A stretch of DNA of 64,000 nt, taken from the NCBI GenBank assembly GCA_043775015.1, contig JAYVSV010000003.1, positions 10,201 through 74,200 on the forward strand, written 5' to 3'. The stretch comes from CANJXF01 sp043775015 (lineage in GTDB: Bacteria > Verrucomicrobiota > Verrucomicrobiia > Limisphaerales > CANJXF01). The position numbers were made by a program, and so were the translations under genes. Shown here piece by piece: positions 25,522 to 33,895 of the stretch (positions are counted from its first letter, which is position 1; each line of letters starts with the position of its first letter). The notes under the pieces were generated by a model. It did no database searches. It was not told the origin of the DNA and saw only the letters and a program-made list of their open reading frames with translations.

Positions 25522-25784
25522 TTCACTTTCAGTGCCTGATGATAAATGCGTTTCTTACGTTCATCCGTCATCCGCACGCTCTCGCCGCTGTCCAATCCTT
25601 CCAGCAACAGCTCTTCCAAATCTTCGCGCCCATTCACCGAACACCCGCGAGGTCCGGCGTTGCGTTCGAGCGCATCGGCCAGCCGCAACGAATGGCGGAT
25701 CACTTCACCTTCGTTGGCGAACTGTCCCGTGGCGATCTGTCGCTGGACGATGCGCTTGTAATAGGGAGTCAATGTTTGGCTCAT
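25518..25784 (-). CDS. ParD-like antitoxin
   Basis: 88 residues from the ATG at MSQTLTPYYKRIVQR; nine further codons upstream are open but do not fit the family. The ribbon-helix-helix part (IVQRQIATGQFANEGEVIRHSLRL) is typical of ParD/CopG antitoxins, which repress their own promoter as dimers; the acidic C-terminal half binds the toxin. It must be expressed from the 50 bp upstream or by read-through of the arg operon. Confidence 0.87.
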   Translation of the reverse strand: MSQTLTPYYKRIVQRQIATGQFANEGEVIRHSLRLADALERNAGPRGCSVNGREDLEELLLEGLDSGESVRMTDERKKRIYHQALKVK

Positions 25785-25834
25785 ACGGAAGAAATTTCTA
25801 TCCATCGCCAATGGGAGTCAAGCGTCCGAAGCGG

Positions 25835-25927
25835 CCCGTATTTCACGACAAATATTTCGCCACTGAATTTCTGGATGTAAAGCAACGCTTCGAGCAACGT
25901 TGCGGCTTTGGAGATGAGGTCGTGCAT
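25835..25927 (-). pseudogene. argB: Displaced 5' end of argB
   Basis: Read leftward, these 93 bp start with ATG and match the first 31 codons of the intact argB at 83 of 93 positions (MHDLISKAATLLEA against MQDLISKAATLLEA). Three of nine changed codons alter the residue, so decay has begun. The ATG lies 5 bp after the stop of the TPR gene, the spacing expected of the original operon. It looks like the native argB start, cut off when parDE and a new argB 5' end arrived. Confidence 0.85.
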
Positions 25928-25932
25928 GTCGA

Positions 25933-26529
25933 TTAAGATTTTTTCAATGAGAGAGCAAGTAAGGCATCTTTCATTCCCTTCTTAGCAGGGCCATATTTCG
26001 GATCAATCTCGATTGCTTTGCGATAACAATCGATCGCTTCCTGATAACGGCTTTGTGCCACGAAGACGCCTCCGAGGTTGAAATACGCTTCATCAATACA
26101 TTCTGCGGAGCGATCAATTGCCTTTTGATAAAACAGTGCGGCTTTGTCGAGCAGACCACCCTTAAAGGCGATGTGCCCTAAATAAATATAAACGCCACCA
26201 CATTTGGGGTCGGCTCGTAATCCACGCCGATACCAAAATGAAGCCTTTTTCAGATCGCCCTTCGAATCGAACAAGTGTCCCATTTGAACGGAAGCCAACC
26301 GGATTGCTCTTCCATTCCCTTTGCTCAAAGATATTGCACGGCGAAGAGCGTTTTCTGCCTGGGCATATTGGGCAAGTTGAATCTTTGCCATTGCATACCA
26401 AATCAATGCGAACTGGTCGTCTGGGAATCGGTGAAAATGATCCTCGCACAATTCTACAACTAATGCAGTTAGTCCTTTTTTATCCGCAATTGGAATGCGT
26501 CTGTAACTTTGGCTTTCATCAAGAATCAT
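25933..26529 (-). CDS. TPR-repeat protein
   Basis: 198 residues with at least four tetratricopeptide units, the last clearly YQEAIDCYRKAIEIDPKYGP and the one before KAALFYQKAIDRSAECIDEA. There is no signal peptide or membrane segment, so it is probably cytoplasmic and binds a protein partner that cannot be named. It lies between the argJ side of the operon and the displaced argB start and is transcribed with the arginine genes. Confidence 0.8.
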   Translation of the reverse strand: MILDESQSYRRIPIADKKGLTALVVELCEDHFHRFPDDQFALIWYAMAKIQLAQYAQAENALRRAISLSKGNGRAIRLASVQMGHLFDSKGDLKKASFWYRRGLRADPKCGGVYIYLGHIAFKGGLLDKAALFYQKAIDRSAECIDEAYFNLGGVFVAQSRYQEAIDCYRKAIEIDPKYGPAKKGMKDALLALSLKKS

Positions 26530-26593
26530 AAGTTTGTGATTTTCATTTTACTGCGTTTGGTTCTTGAGCATCACAAAAAAACAAATTTTTGAC

Positions 26594-26785
26594 TCAGACA
26601 AACTCGACGTTAACTCCGCTGTTCATCAAGGAGTCCAGTTCCTTTTTGTCCACCACCATCATTTTGCGGTCAAAATCAGCCAGTGGATCTTGCGCTAATT
26701 GAGAGTCGGTTGCGGCCGGATCGCGAGGGTCGTAAATCCAGATGAGCGGCTCGTCGAAATTATGATTTGTTTTTTTGTCATTCAT
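26594..26785 (-). CDS. Small acidic protein of unknown function
   Basis: 63 residues, preceded by a perfect GGAGG Shine-Dalgarno 7 bp before the ATG. Its start lies one base after the argJ stop, so it is almost surely translated with that operon. The sequence is acidic (DEPLIWIYDPRDPAATD, DPLADFDRKMMVVDKKELD) and matches no family I recognise. The strong ribosome site supports a real gene. Confidence 0.65.
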   Translation of the reverse strand: MNDKKTNHNFDEPLIWIYDPRDPAATDSQLAQDPLADFDRKMMVVDKKELDSLMNSGVNVEFV

Positions 26786-26786
26786 C

Positions 26787-28148
26787 TCAACCTCCAAGTG
26801 TCGTCGGATCAGTTACGTCGCCTTTGTTGAACTCAACGTATTCCTCGGTCAAATCGGCGGCATACATCAACGCGGCAGCTTTTCCGAGATTCAGATGGAT
26901 ATGCAAATCAAATTCCTTCGGCGCGACGGCGGCGCAAAGTTCTTTGAAGCTGGTTTTCGTCGGCTGGCCGCGTTTCAAACTCCAAACAATTTTTTTGGAA
27001 CCCGGCGCGCTGTAACCGATATCGACTTTTTCTTCGACAACGCGTGCGGCGCTGTAACCGATTGCATCAATGATGCGGCCCCAGTTCGGATCACCGCCGT
27101 GCCAACTGGTTTTCACCAATGCGCTGTTGGCGACCGCGCGGGCTGCGGCATCGGCGTCGGCATAATTTTTTGCTCCGCTTACGCGAACCGTCACAAATGT
27201 GGAAACACCTTCGCCATCTCGCACAATCATTTTGGCGAGTTCTAGGCAGACGTGATTTAAGGCGGCTTGGAAAGTTTCTAAATCGCGGTGGGGCGAGGCT
27301 CCTGACGAGCCGGCTCGCGGGGACGCTCGCCCCACCAAGCGCGGGTTTTCAGAGAGGCCATTTGCCAAAACTAAAACGGTGTCGTTGGTGCTCATATCGC
27401 CATCGACGGTGATGCGATTGAAACTATGCGCGACGGCTTCGTGCAGTGCGGTTTGCAACGCACTTTTCTCAATCGCGGCATCAGTGGTGATGAAGCAAAG
27501 CATCGTTGCGTGTAAAGGAATCGCCGCAGGGCGCGCGCCGGTTGCGCTCATGCCGGGCTGAATCATCCCTGCGCCTTTGCAAATGCCGCCAATCGTCACG
27601 CGCTTGTCGCCGAGCTTGAATTCCACCGCGATTTGCTTCGGCTTGGTGTCGCTCGTCATGATGGCTTCGGCGACGTGATTGGCGTTTTCAGTGGAACTGT
27701 TCAATCGCCACGCTGCGTCCTGAATACCGCGCTTCACATTTTCCATCGGCATGTTGACGCCGATGCGTCCCGTCGAACCGACGAGCACACTTTTTTCTGA
27801 AAGGCCGAGTTCCTTTGCGACAAGGCGTGCCATTTCAATCGCGTCCTGCATCCCCTGTTTTCCAGTGCAAGCGTTGGCGTTGCCCGAATTGACCACGACC
27901 GCCTGAGCTACTCCTGCTTTGACACGCTGAACGCACACCTTCACCGGCGCGGCGCAAATCTGGTTCGTGGTGAACATGCCGGCGACCGTCGCTGGAACTT
28001 TGGAAACGATGAGCGCGAGATCGCGTTTCTTGCCTTTGTTGGAACCTTTGCCGGTGCCGAGTTTTTTGATGTCGCAAAAAATCCCGGAGGCGAGGAAGCC
28101 CTGGGGCACCGTGATTGAACCTGGAACAGTTTTGAAAGAAGGTTTCAT
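26787..28148 (-). CDS. argJ: Glutamate N-acetyltransferase / amino-acid acetyltransferase ArgJ
   Basis: 453 residues, longer than the usual 390-410. VVNSGNANACTG and VGSTGRIGVNMP are conserved, and the self-cleavage site with nucleophile Thr is in HATMLCFITTDA. ArgJ splits itself before that Thr and moves acetyl groups from acetylornithine to glutamate. Two insertions explain the extra length: about 13 residues (SATGARPAAIPLH) directly before the ATML site, and about 16 residues (GRASPRAGSSGASPHR) encoded by a palindromic repeat. It heads the leftward arginine operon. Confidence 0.94.
   Translation of the reverse strand: MKPSFKTVPGSITVPQGFLASGIFCDIKKLGTGKGSNKGKKRDLALIVSKVPATVAGMFTTNQICAAPVKVCVQRVKAGVAQAVVVNSGNANACTGKQGMQDAIEMARLVAKELGLSEKSVLVGSTGRIGVNMPMENVKRGIQDAAWRLNSSTENANHVAEAIMTSDTKPKQIAVEFKLGDKRVTIGGICKGAGMIQPGMSATGARPAAIPLHATMLCFITTDAAIEKSALQTALHEAVAHSFNRITVDGDMSTNDTVLVLANGLSENPRLVGRASPRAGSSGASPHRDLETFQAALNHVCLELAKMIVRDGEGVSTFVTVRVSGAKNYADADAAARAVANSALVKTSWHGGDPNWGRIIDAIGYSAARVVEEKVDIGYSAPGSKKIVWSLKRGQPTKTSFKELCAAVAPKEFDLHIHLNLGKAAALMYAADLTEEYVEFNKGDVTDPTTLGG
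27287..27336. repeat. Nested palindrome inserted in frame within argJ
   Basis: Outer arms of 11 bp (27287-27297 and 27326-27336, GGTGGGGCGAG) are exact complements. A perfect 12-bp palindrome CGAGCCGGCTCG lies inside at 27306-27317. The element is read through in the argJ frame and adds about 16 Gly/Ser/Ala/Pro/Arg-rich residues between NPRLV and DLETFQ. Confidence 0.75.
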
Positions 28149-28383
28149 CGAATATCAATTCATCAACACAAACGGAAGACAGCAATTTTTAAAATTGCTG
28201 AATGCGGGAACGGAGTGGTCTCACAGCCCAATTCATGGGAAAACGGAAACAGGTAGCGCCGCTGCTGTCAATAGTTCTGAAACTGCTCTTTGCAACACCG
28301 CCTCCCGCCGCAAAAATGGTCTGTTGGTTTGCTCTTGATTCAGAAATGCACTAATAGATGAAAGCTTGTGAAAATTTTTCTCG

Positions 28384-31080
28384 ATGACAAAATTTAAATT
28401 CTTATCCGGCATTCGGATCGTTCTGCTGGTGGCTTGTGTTTCTCCGCTTCGATTTGATCCTCTGTTTGCATCAAACCAGCCCGAAATTATTCAAGGAACT
28501 CAGGGAACGGCAACGACGCAATCCTCGATTATTTTCTCAGATCTCGCAAAAAAAGAAAACGATCTCCGCGAACCGCGCGTGGTTCCACGTCCTAAATTTC
28601 CGAATTCAAAGAAAAAATCCAACGCTGATTCAACAGTCGAAGGATCGGCCGGAAAAGGAGGGCCGCTTGCTCCGGGGCCATCTCCATCTTCCAGTTTTTT
28701 AGGTCTGTCGGATGACGATCTCAATATTCCGCCGGACACGCACGGCGCGGTGGGGCCGAATCACGTGATGACCACTTTAAACGGCGAAGTTCGAATTCAA
28801 AATCGCACGGGCGGCGTGATCAGCACGGTTTCGTTCAGCAATTTTTGGGCTTCGGTTGGCAATGCGGATCCCTTCGATCCCAAGGCTCTTTATGATCCTT
28901 ATCATAATCGGTGGATGTTCACCGCAGGCGCAAACGGCAGATTGACCAGTTCAGCAGCGTTGGTCGGCGTGTCCCAAACCAGCGATCCGACGGGCGCATG
29001 GTTTTTGTATAAAATCACGGCCGATGCGACCGGGGCTTATTGGGCGGATTATCCAAGCCTCGGTTTCAACAAAGATTGGATTGTAGCCTCATTCAACATG
29101 TTTCTGGTCAGCGGCGCAGCGGGCAGTCAGGTCAATATTTATGTATTGAACAAAACAAATCTCTATGCGGGAACGGCTACCTTCACTTTGTTGAAAGATA
29201 CGACGGGTAACGGCTTCACCATGGTTCCTGCCATCACTTACGACACGAACCTGAACCGAGTCTATCTGCTCGAAGATTTCGATAATAGCATCGGCCAATT
29301 GCGACTGAGCACAATTACCGGCTCGATCGGGGCAGAGGTTTTGACCAAAGGAACCTTTTTTCCTACCTCGGCCAGTAATTGGGATTTTGGTGGAACCGGT
29401 GATTTCATGCCGCAACTCGGTTCCCTCAATAAAATTGATGGCGGCGATTCGCGCATTCAAAATGTGGTTTATCGCAACGGAAGTCTTTGGACGACGCACA
29501 CTGTATTCTTGCCCGCCGCCACGCCGACGCGAGCCGCCGTGCAATGGTGGGAAATCGCGACGAACGGAGTCGTGAAACAATTTGGTCGGCTCGAAGATGC
29601 CACCGGCAAAACGAATTACGGCTATCCAACCATCGCGGTGAATAAAAATAGCGACGCGCTGATCGGCTACTCGCGGTTCGCCACCAACCAATATGCGAGC
29701 GGAAATTATTCGTTCCGTTTTTCATTCGACGCGACCAACACGCTGCGCGACGACACCGTTTTTAAATCCGGCGAAAGCGCTTACTATAAAACTTTTGGCG
29801 GGCCGGATAATCGTTGGGGCGATTACAGCAGCACGGTCGTCGATCCGGTGAACGACCTCACCTTCTGGACGATTCAGGAATACGCGGCAGCCTCTGTCGG
29901 GAATCCAGACATTGAAGGGAACAGCCGTTGGGGAACCTGGTGGGCACGGATTGATGCCGGGCCAAATGTGATCATCGAATCCGCGACCTTGGTTTCGGAA
30001 AACTGCGCGCCAACCAATGGCGTCATCGATCCGGGTGAAACGGCAACGGTGAGCTTCGCTTTGAAAAATGTTGGAGGACTGAACGTCACCAACCTGACCG
30101 CGACTCTTCAAACGAGCACCGGGATTATTTCACCCAGCGGTGCGCAAAACTATGGCGGACTGATTGCAGGCGGTTCATCGGTCGCAAGGTCATTTAGCTT
30201 CACTGCGCTTGGTGGCTGCGGGGGGACCAACAACGCCGTTTTTTCGTTGCTGGATGGAATAAATAATCTCGGCACCATCACAAATACTTTTCAACTCGGC
30301 AAAGCGCAGATCGCTTTCTCCCAAAATTTTGATGGCGTCGTTTCGCCAACGTTGCCGGCCGGTTGGACGGTGATTGCGAGTGGCGTCGCTGCTTGGAATA
30401 CGTCCACCACTTTTCGTGATACTCTCCCGAACGCGGCTTTCTCTGCGGCTCCCGGTATCGTCAGCAGCAATCGTTTAACTTCACCGGCGTTTTCGATCAC
30501 CACCACGAATGCACAGCTTAGTTTTGTGCATAAATACGATTTTGAATTATTCTACGATGGAGGCGTTCTGGAAATTTCCACGAACGCTGGCGCTTTTTCG
30601 GACTTCATTACTGCGGGCGGTTCTTTCACGACCAAAGGTTACGTCACGAACCTTCTGAGCGGTTCCGGAAATCCTCTCGGGAGCAGATCAGCGTGGACGG
30701 GAAATTCCGGCGGTTTCGTGACCACCACGGCAAAACTACCCGTCGCCGCCGCAGGTAAATCGGTTCAACTGCGTTGGTATTGCGGCACGGATAACAGCAA
30801 CAACGGCACCGGTTGGTATCTGGATACCATTTCCGTAAGCGACGGATTCGCTTGCTGCATTTCGCCTCCAACCATCGTCAACGTCCTGCGCAATGGAACG
30901 AACATTAACTTTTCATTCCTCACCGCTTCCGGCCAAAACTATACGGTCGAATACAAGGATTCTTTGAACGATATAAACTGGCTCATCTTGCAAAGTGTTT
31001 TAGGCGACGGCAGCGCAAAAGTAATTACCAATTTGCTCTCAGCATCAGCCACACGATTCTATCGGGTCAGAGCGCCGTAA
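28384..31080 (+). CDS. Large secreted protein with Verrucomicrobial C-terminal tail
   Basis: 898 residues with a signal peptide (about residues 1-30). After a Ser/Pro-rich low-complexity part, residues 100-530 resemble a propeller-like exo-domain (PPDTHGAVGPNHVMT, YDPYHNRWMFTAG). Then comes an immunoglobulin-like stretch (DPGETATVSFALKNVGG), then a MAM/jelly-roll-like segment (SQNFDGVVSPTLPAGWT). The end, FLTASGQNYTVEYKDSL then TRFYRVRAP, is a terminal module seen in many secreted proteins of this phylum. The function is unknown. The 235 bp before it hold nothing recognisable. Confidence 0.8.
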   Translation: MTKFKFLSGIRIVLLVACVSPLRFDPLFASNQPEIIQGTQGTATTQSSIIFSDLAKKENDLREPRVVPRPKFPNSKKKSNADSTVEGSAGKGGPLAPGPSPSSSFLGLSDDDLNIPPDTHGAVGPNHVMTTLNGEVRIQNRTGGVISTVSFSNFWASVGNADPFDPKALYDPYHNRWMFTAGANGRLTSSAALVGVSQTSDPTGAWFLYKITADATGAYWADYPSLGFNKDWIVASFNMFLVSGAAGSQVNIYVLNKTNLYAGTATFTLLKDTTGNGFTMVPAITYDTNLNRVYLLEDFDNSIGQLRLSTITGSIGAEVLTKGTFFPTSASNWDFGGTGDFMPQLGSLNKIDGGDSRIQNVVYRNGSLWTTHTVFLPAATPTRAAVQWWEIATNGVVKQFGRLEDATGKTNYGYPTIAVNKNSDALIGYSRFATNQYASGNYSFRFSFDATNTLRDDTVFKSGESAYYKTFGGPDNRWGDYSSTVVDPVNDLTFWTIQEYAAASVGNPDIEGNSRWGTWWARIDAGPNVIIESATLVSENCAPTNGVIDPGETATVSFALKNVGGLNVTNLTATLQTSTGIISPSGAQNYGGLIAGGSSVARSFSFTALGGCGGTNNAVFSLLDGINNLGTITNTFQLGKAQIAFSQNFDGVVSPTLPAGWTVIASGVAAWNTSTTFRDTLPNAAFSAAPGIVSSNRLTSPAFSITTTNAQLSFVHKYDFELFYDGGVLEISTNAGAFSDFITAGGSFTTKGYVTNLLSGSGNPLGSRSAWTGNSGGFVTTTAKLPVAAAGKSVQLRWYCGTDNSNNGTGWYLDTISVSDGFACCISPPTIVNVLRNGTNINFSFLTASGQNYTVEYKDSLNDINWLILQSVLGDGSAKVITNLLSASATRFYRVRAP

Positions 31081-31160
31081 ACCACTGGATCGAGTTTGCG
31101 CGTTGTTTTCCCCACCCACCCTCAGCGCCTTCGCCTTGAATCCAATCGCATGGTTAAAAC

Positions 31161-33395
31161 TTAGTGTCCTGACTGGTGCTCCTGAATATATTCCTGCTTG
31201 AGTCCGAGTTTTTCGGGCGCGTGCAACACGAGCATTTTCATTCGCACATCGGAGGGAATATCTTTTCGCGTCAGTTTGGAAACAACGATCATCAACGTGA
31301 TCGCCAACGGCACGGCCCAGATCGCGGGTTGTTCGCACATGATCCGAATGGCCGGATGTGCGATCCAGAAAGTCTCCAGCGCTTGCATCGAATTCGGAAT
31401 TCCTTTCGTCACACTGTTCTTCAACGCGATGTCGCTCACGCTCGTCAACGTGATTCCCGCCAACGCCAGCAAACCGCCGGTCAACATTCCTGTCGCCGCG
31501 CCTTTCTGCGTCATGCCGCGCCACCAGACGCTCATGAACAGCAGCGGAAAATAACTCGCCGCCGCGATGGCGAACGCCTGACCGACCATGAAATTAATTT
31601 CCAATTGTTCGACTTGCATGCCGAGCAGAATCGCCACCGCGCCGATGAGCACCGCGCCGAATTTGAACATTCTCATGCGCTGTTCCGGCGTCGATTTCGG
31701 GCGCAGAATTCTTCCGTAAACATCGTGGGCCAGCGCGCCGGTCATGGAAACGAGCAAACCGCTGAACGTGCTCATGAACGCCGCGAACGCTCCCGCGCAA
31801 GTGATGCCGCTGAGAATCGAACCCCACGGAATTCCTTTTTTGTTGGGGAGCACACGCGTCTCGCGTGTTGAATCCGGCGTCGCGCCGGATTCTTGTTCAT
31901 CTGATTTTAAGTTAGTCGAACGAAGTCCTCCGCGAGACGCGTCGGACGGCACGCCAGAGGCGTGCGCTCCCCGCTCATTCAGAATCCGCGGCAACTCCAG
32001 AACCACCTTGTCCGTCCCCTTCGAGCCTGCGCCGAGATAAAGTTCCGGCAAAAGATTTCGTCCCATCACGCCGAACACCGGCGGGAAAACGTAAAACACG
32101 CCGATGAGAATCATCACCCACATCGTCGTGCGCTTGGCGGCGACGCCGTCGGGGTTCGTGTAAAAGCGAACGAGAATGTGCGGCAAACCCGCCGTGCCGC
32201 AGACCAGCGCGATGATGAGCGAGTAAGTGTAAAGCAGCGAAAATGGTTTTTGTTCTTCGGCTTTCAAGCCTGCTTTCGCCGCGGCTTTGGTGGTCAACGG
32301 GCCGAAAGGAGAAATCCATTTGGCATCGGCGGGAGCTTTTTCGGGGAGCGGTTTGCGTAATCCGGAGAACTCTTTTGGAAAATCACTCAGCGGAACGGCG
32401 TAAATGTTTTCCGCACTACGAACCATCCTAATGTTGTTTTTCAGGAGAACTCGCTGCAATGCTTCGAGGTGTTGACCTCGATTTTTCATTTCTGGCCCGC
32501 CAAAAGACACAACAAGATTCGTAAATGATGAGGGATAAATTATCCGCTTTGCATTTCCATCCCAAATTCCATATCGCTGCATTGCTTCGTCAAAAGGTAA
32601 TTGCCCCAACGGAAAAGTTGTTTTGGAATTAAATACTTCCAGCGTTGAATTGATAAGATTAGAAACGGGCTCGCGTCCGCCAAATTCCATTTTAATAGAT
32701 GGTATTGCGATGAAATAATCCTCTATTGCTTTAGAATTAATGGATTTCGTCGGCAAATTTTCAACGAGTTGTTTCCCATAATGCCCATACACACTCATCA
32801 GCACGAAAATCGGCACGCAGATGGCGAAGAGTTTGATCCAGTATTGAAAGGCTTGCACCAGCGTGATGCCTTTCATGCCGCCGAGCGCGACGTTGAGTGT
32901 AATGACCGCGCCGACCAGCGCCACGCCCACCCAATACGGCAAGCCCGGAAAAATGTAGGCGAGCGTCGTCCCGGCCCCTTTCATCTGCGGCATCGTGTAG
33001 AAAAATCCGATGAACATCACGAAGATGACGGCGATCTTGCGGAAGATCGGCGAATCGTAGCGGCCCTCGGCGAAATCAGGAATCGTGTAAGCGCCGAAGC
33101 GTCGCAGCGGCCCCGCAATGAACAGCAGCAAAAATAAATAACCGCACGCATAACAAACCGGATACCAAAGTGCGTCGTAACCGGAACTCATCACCATTCC
33201 CGCCACGCCCATGAACGACGCGGCGCTCAAGTATTCGCCAGAAATCGCCGACGCATTCCAACCGACGCTCACGCTGCGGCCCGCGACGAAAAAGTCGGAA
33301 GCGGTTTTTGATCGTCGCGCGGACCAGAAGCCCATGAAGATCGTGGCGGCAACGGTGATGGCGCTAAAGCTGAGAATCCAGGGGTCGATGTTCAT
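31161..33395 (-). CDS. Sodium:solute symporter (acetate permease-like)
   Basis: 744 residues from the ATG at MNIDPWILSF; the 16 codons upstream belong to a repeat. It has the SSS fold of ActP: FFVAGRSVSVGWNASAISGEYLSAASF, GGMKGITLVQAFQYW and LPHILVRFYT. Three stretches are extra relative to about 550-residue relatives: a soluble domain of about 150 residues after GHYGKQLVENL, and a 43-residue insert encoded by a palindromic element before the KKGIPWGSILSG helix. Together with the DUF485 protein encoded upstream it forms the usual permease pair. Acetate or another short acid is the likely substrate. Confidence 0.87.
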   Translation of the reverse strand: MNIDPWILSFSAITVAATIFMGFWSARRSKTASDFFVAGRSVSVGWNASAISGEYLSAASFMGVAGMVMSSGYDALWYPVCYACGYLFLLLFIAGPLRRFGAYTIPDFAEGRYDSPIFRKIAVIFVMFIGFFYTMPQMKGAGTTLAYIFPGLPYWVGVALVGAVITLNVALGGMKGITLVQAFQYWIKLFAICVPIFVLMSVYGHYGKQLVENLPTKSINSKAIEDYFIAIPSIKMEFGGREPVSNLINSTLEVFNSKTTFPLGQLPFDEAMQRYGIWDGNAKRIIYPSSFTNLVVSFGGPEMKNRGQHLEALQRVLLKNNIRMVRSAENIYAVPLSDFPKEFSGLRKPLPEKAPADAKWISPFGPLTTKAAAKAGLKAEEQKPFSLLYTYSLIIALVCGTAGLPHILVRFYTNPDGVAAKRTTMWVMILIGVFYVFPPVFGVMGRNLLPELYLGAGSKGTDKVVLELPRILNERGAHASGVPSDASRGGLRSTNLKSDEQESGATPDSTRETRVLPNKKGIPWGSILSGITCAGAFAAFMSTFSGLLVSMTGALAHDVYGRILRPKSTPEQRMRMFKFGAVLIGAVAILLGMQVEQLEINFMVGQAFAIAAASYFPLLFMSVWWRGMTQKGAATGMLTGGLLALAGITLTSVSDIALKNSVTKGIPNSMQALETFWIAHPAIRIMCEQPAIWAVPLAITLMIVVSKLTRKDIPSDVRMKMLVLHAPEKLGLKQEYIQEHQSGH
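31845..31972. repeat. 128-bp multi-hairpin element inserted in frame in the symporter gene
   Basis: Three nested or serial pairs are visible: ends 31845-31857 with 31960-31972 (12 of 13), 31854-31865 with 31931-31942 (12 of 12), and 31871-31879 with 31883-31891 (9 of 9). The host frame stays open across it, adding about 43 polar residues such as RGAHASGVPSDASRGG and ETRVLPNKKG that do not resemble the transporter family. Confidence 0.75.
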
Positions 33396-33400
33396 GATTT

Positions 33401-33826
33401 TTAAGCTCCAAGCACCAACGTCCAAGCTCCAGAGAAATTCCAAATTCCAAACAGCAAAAGCAAAGTCGTCGCGTCCTTGGAGCTTGGGTCATTGGGGCTT
33501 CTCTGGATGTTGGACGTTGGTGCTTGGAGCTTTTCGACTTCGCTGACTTCCGCATCCTCCAGCGCAATCGAACGCTTGATGAAAACGTAGGAAATAACCC
33601 AGACAAACGGAAAAAAGGCGATGCCGAGAATGAACCACGTCAGCGTGAAACCGAAGATGCGTTTGGCCATCAGCTCAGGCAGGAAATAATTCGCCAGCGG
33701 CAAACCGAGCAACACGATCATGAAAGTCACGGCGCACGTGACGGAAAGTTTGAGCTGCCGACGCATCAACGTGTGCAAAAAACTCTCACTGTGGATGTCC
33801 ACCTTCTCAGAACTCGGATTTTTCAT
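33401..33826 (-). CDS. DUF485 membrane protein, symporter partner
   Basis: About 141 residues from the ATG at MKNPSSEKVD; an ATG three codons earlier is equally possible. Two membrane segments (KLSVTCAVTFMIVLLGLPLANYF in part, and FTLTWFILGIAFFPFVWVI) separated by a short polar loop are the DUF485 pattern; these proteins accompany ActP-type symporters. The last 40 residues (from KLQAPTSNIQ) come from a dispersed repeat rather than the family, so the native C-terminus was probably replaced. Its stop lies 5 bp before the symporter start. Confidence 0.83.
   Translation of the reverse strand: MKNPSSEKVDIHSESFLHTLMRRQLKLSVTCAVTFMIVLLGLPLANYFLPELMAKRIFGFTLTWFILGIAFFPFVWVISYVFIKRSIALEDAEVSEVEKLQAPTSNIQRSPNDPSSKDATTLLLLFGIWNFSGAWTLVLGA
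33403..33532. repeat. Long inverted repeat at the DUF485/symporter junction
   Basis: Arms 33403-33425 and 33510-33532 are exact 23-bp complements (AAGCTCCAAGCACCAACG...). The interior repeats the theme of short CCAAG, CCAAATTCCAAA and TTGGAGCTT units. It encodes the C-terminal tail of the DUF485 protein and abuts the symporter start. Confidence 0.8.
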
Positions 33827-33895
33827 GGGTCGCATTGGTGTAACAAAGCGCTGGCGGCGGAGCAATGTTTGTCTCCAGCAAAACGGTTTTGGAAA

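Noticed and set aside
24259..25539. A 426-codon open frame on the + strand opposite argB and parE
   Set aside because: It is the antisense of conserved genes, rich in Arg/Phe/His as such shadows are, and has no ribosome site or domain.
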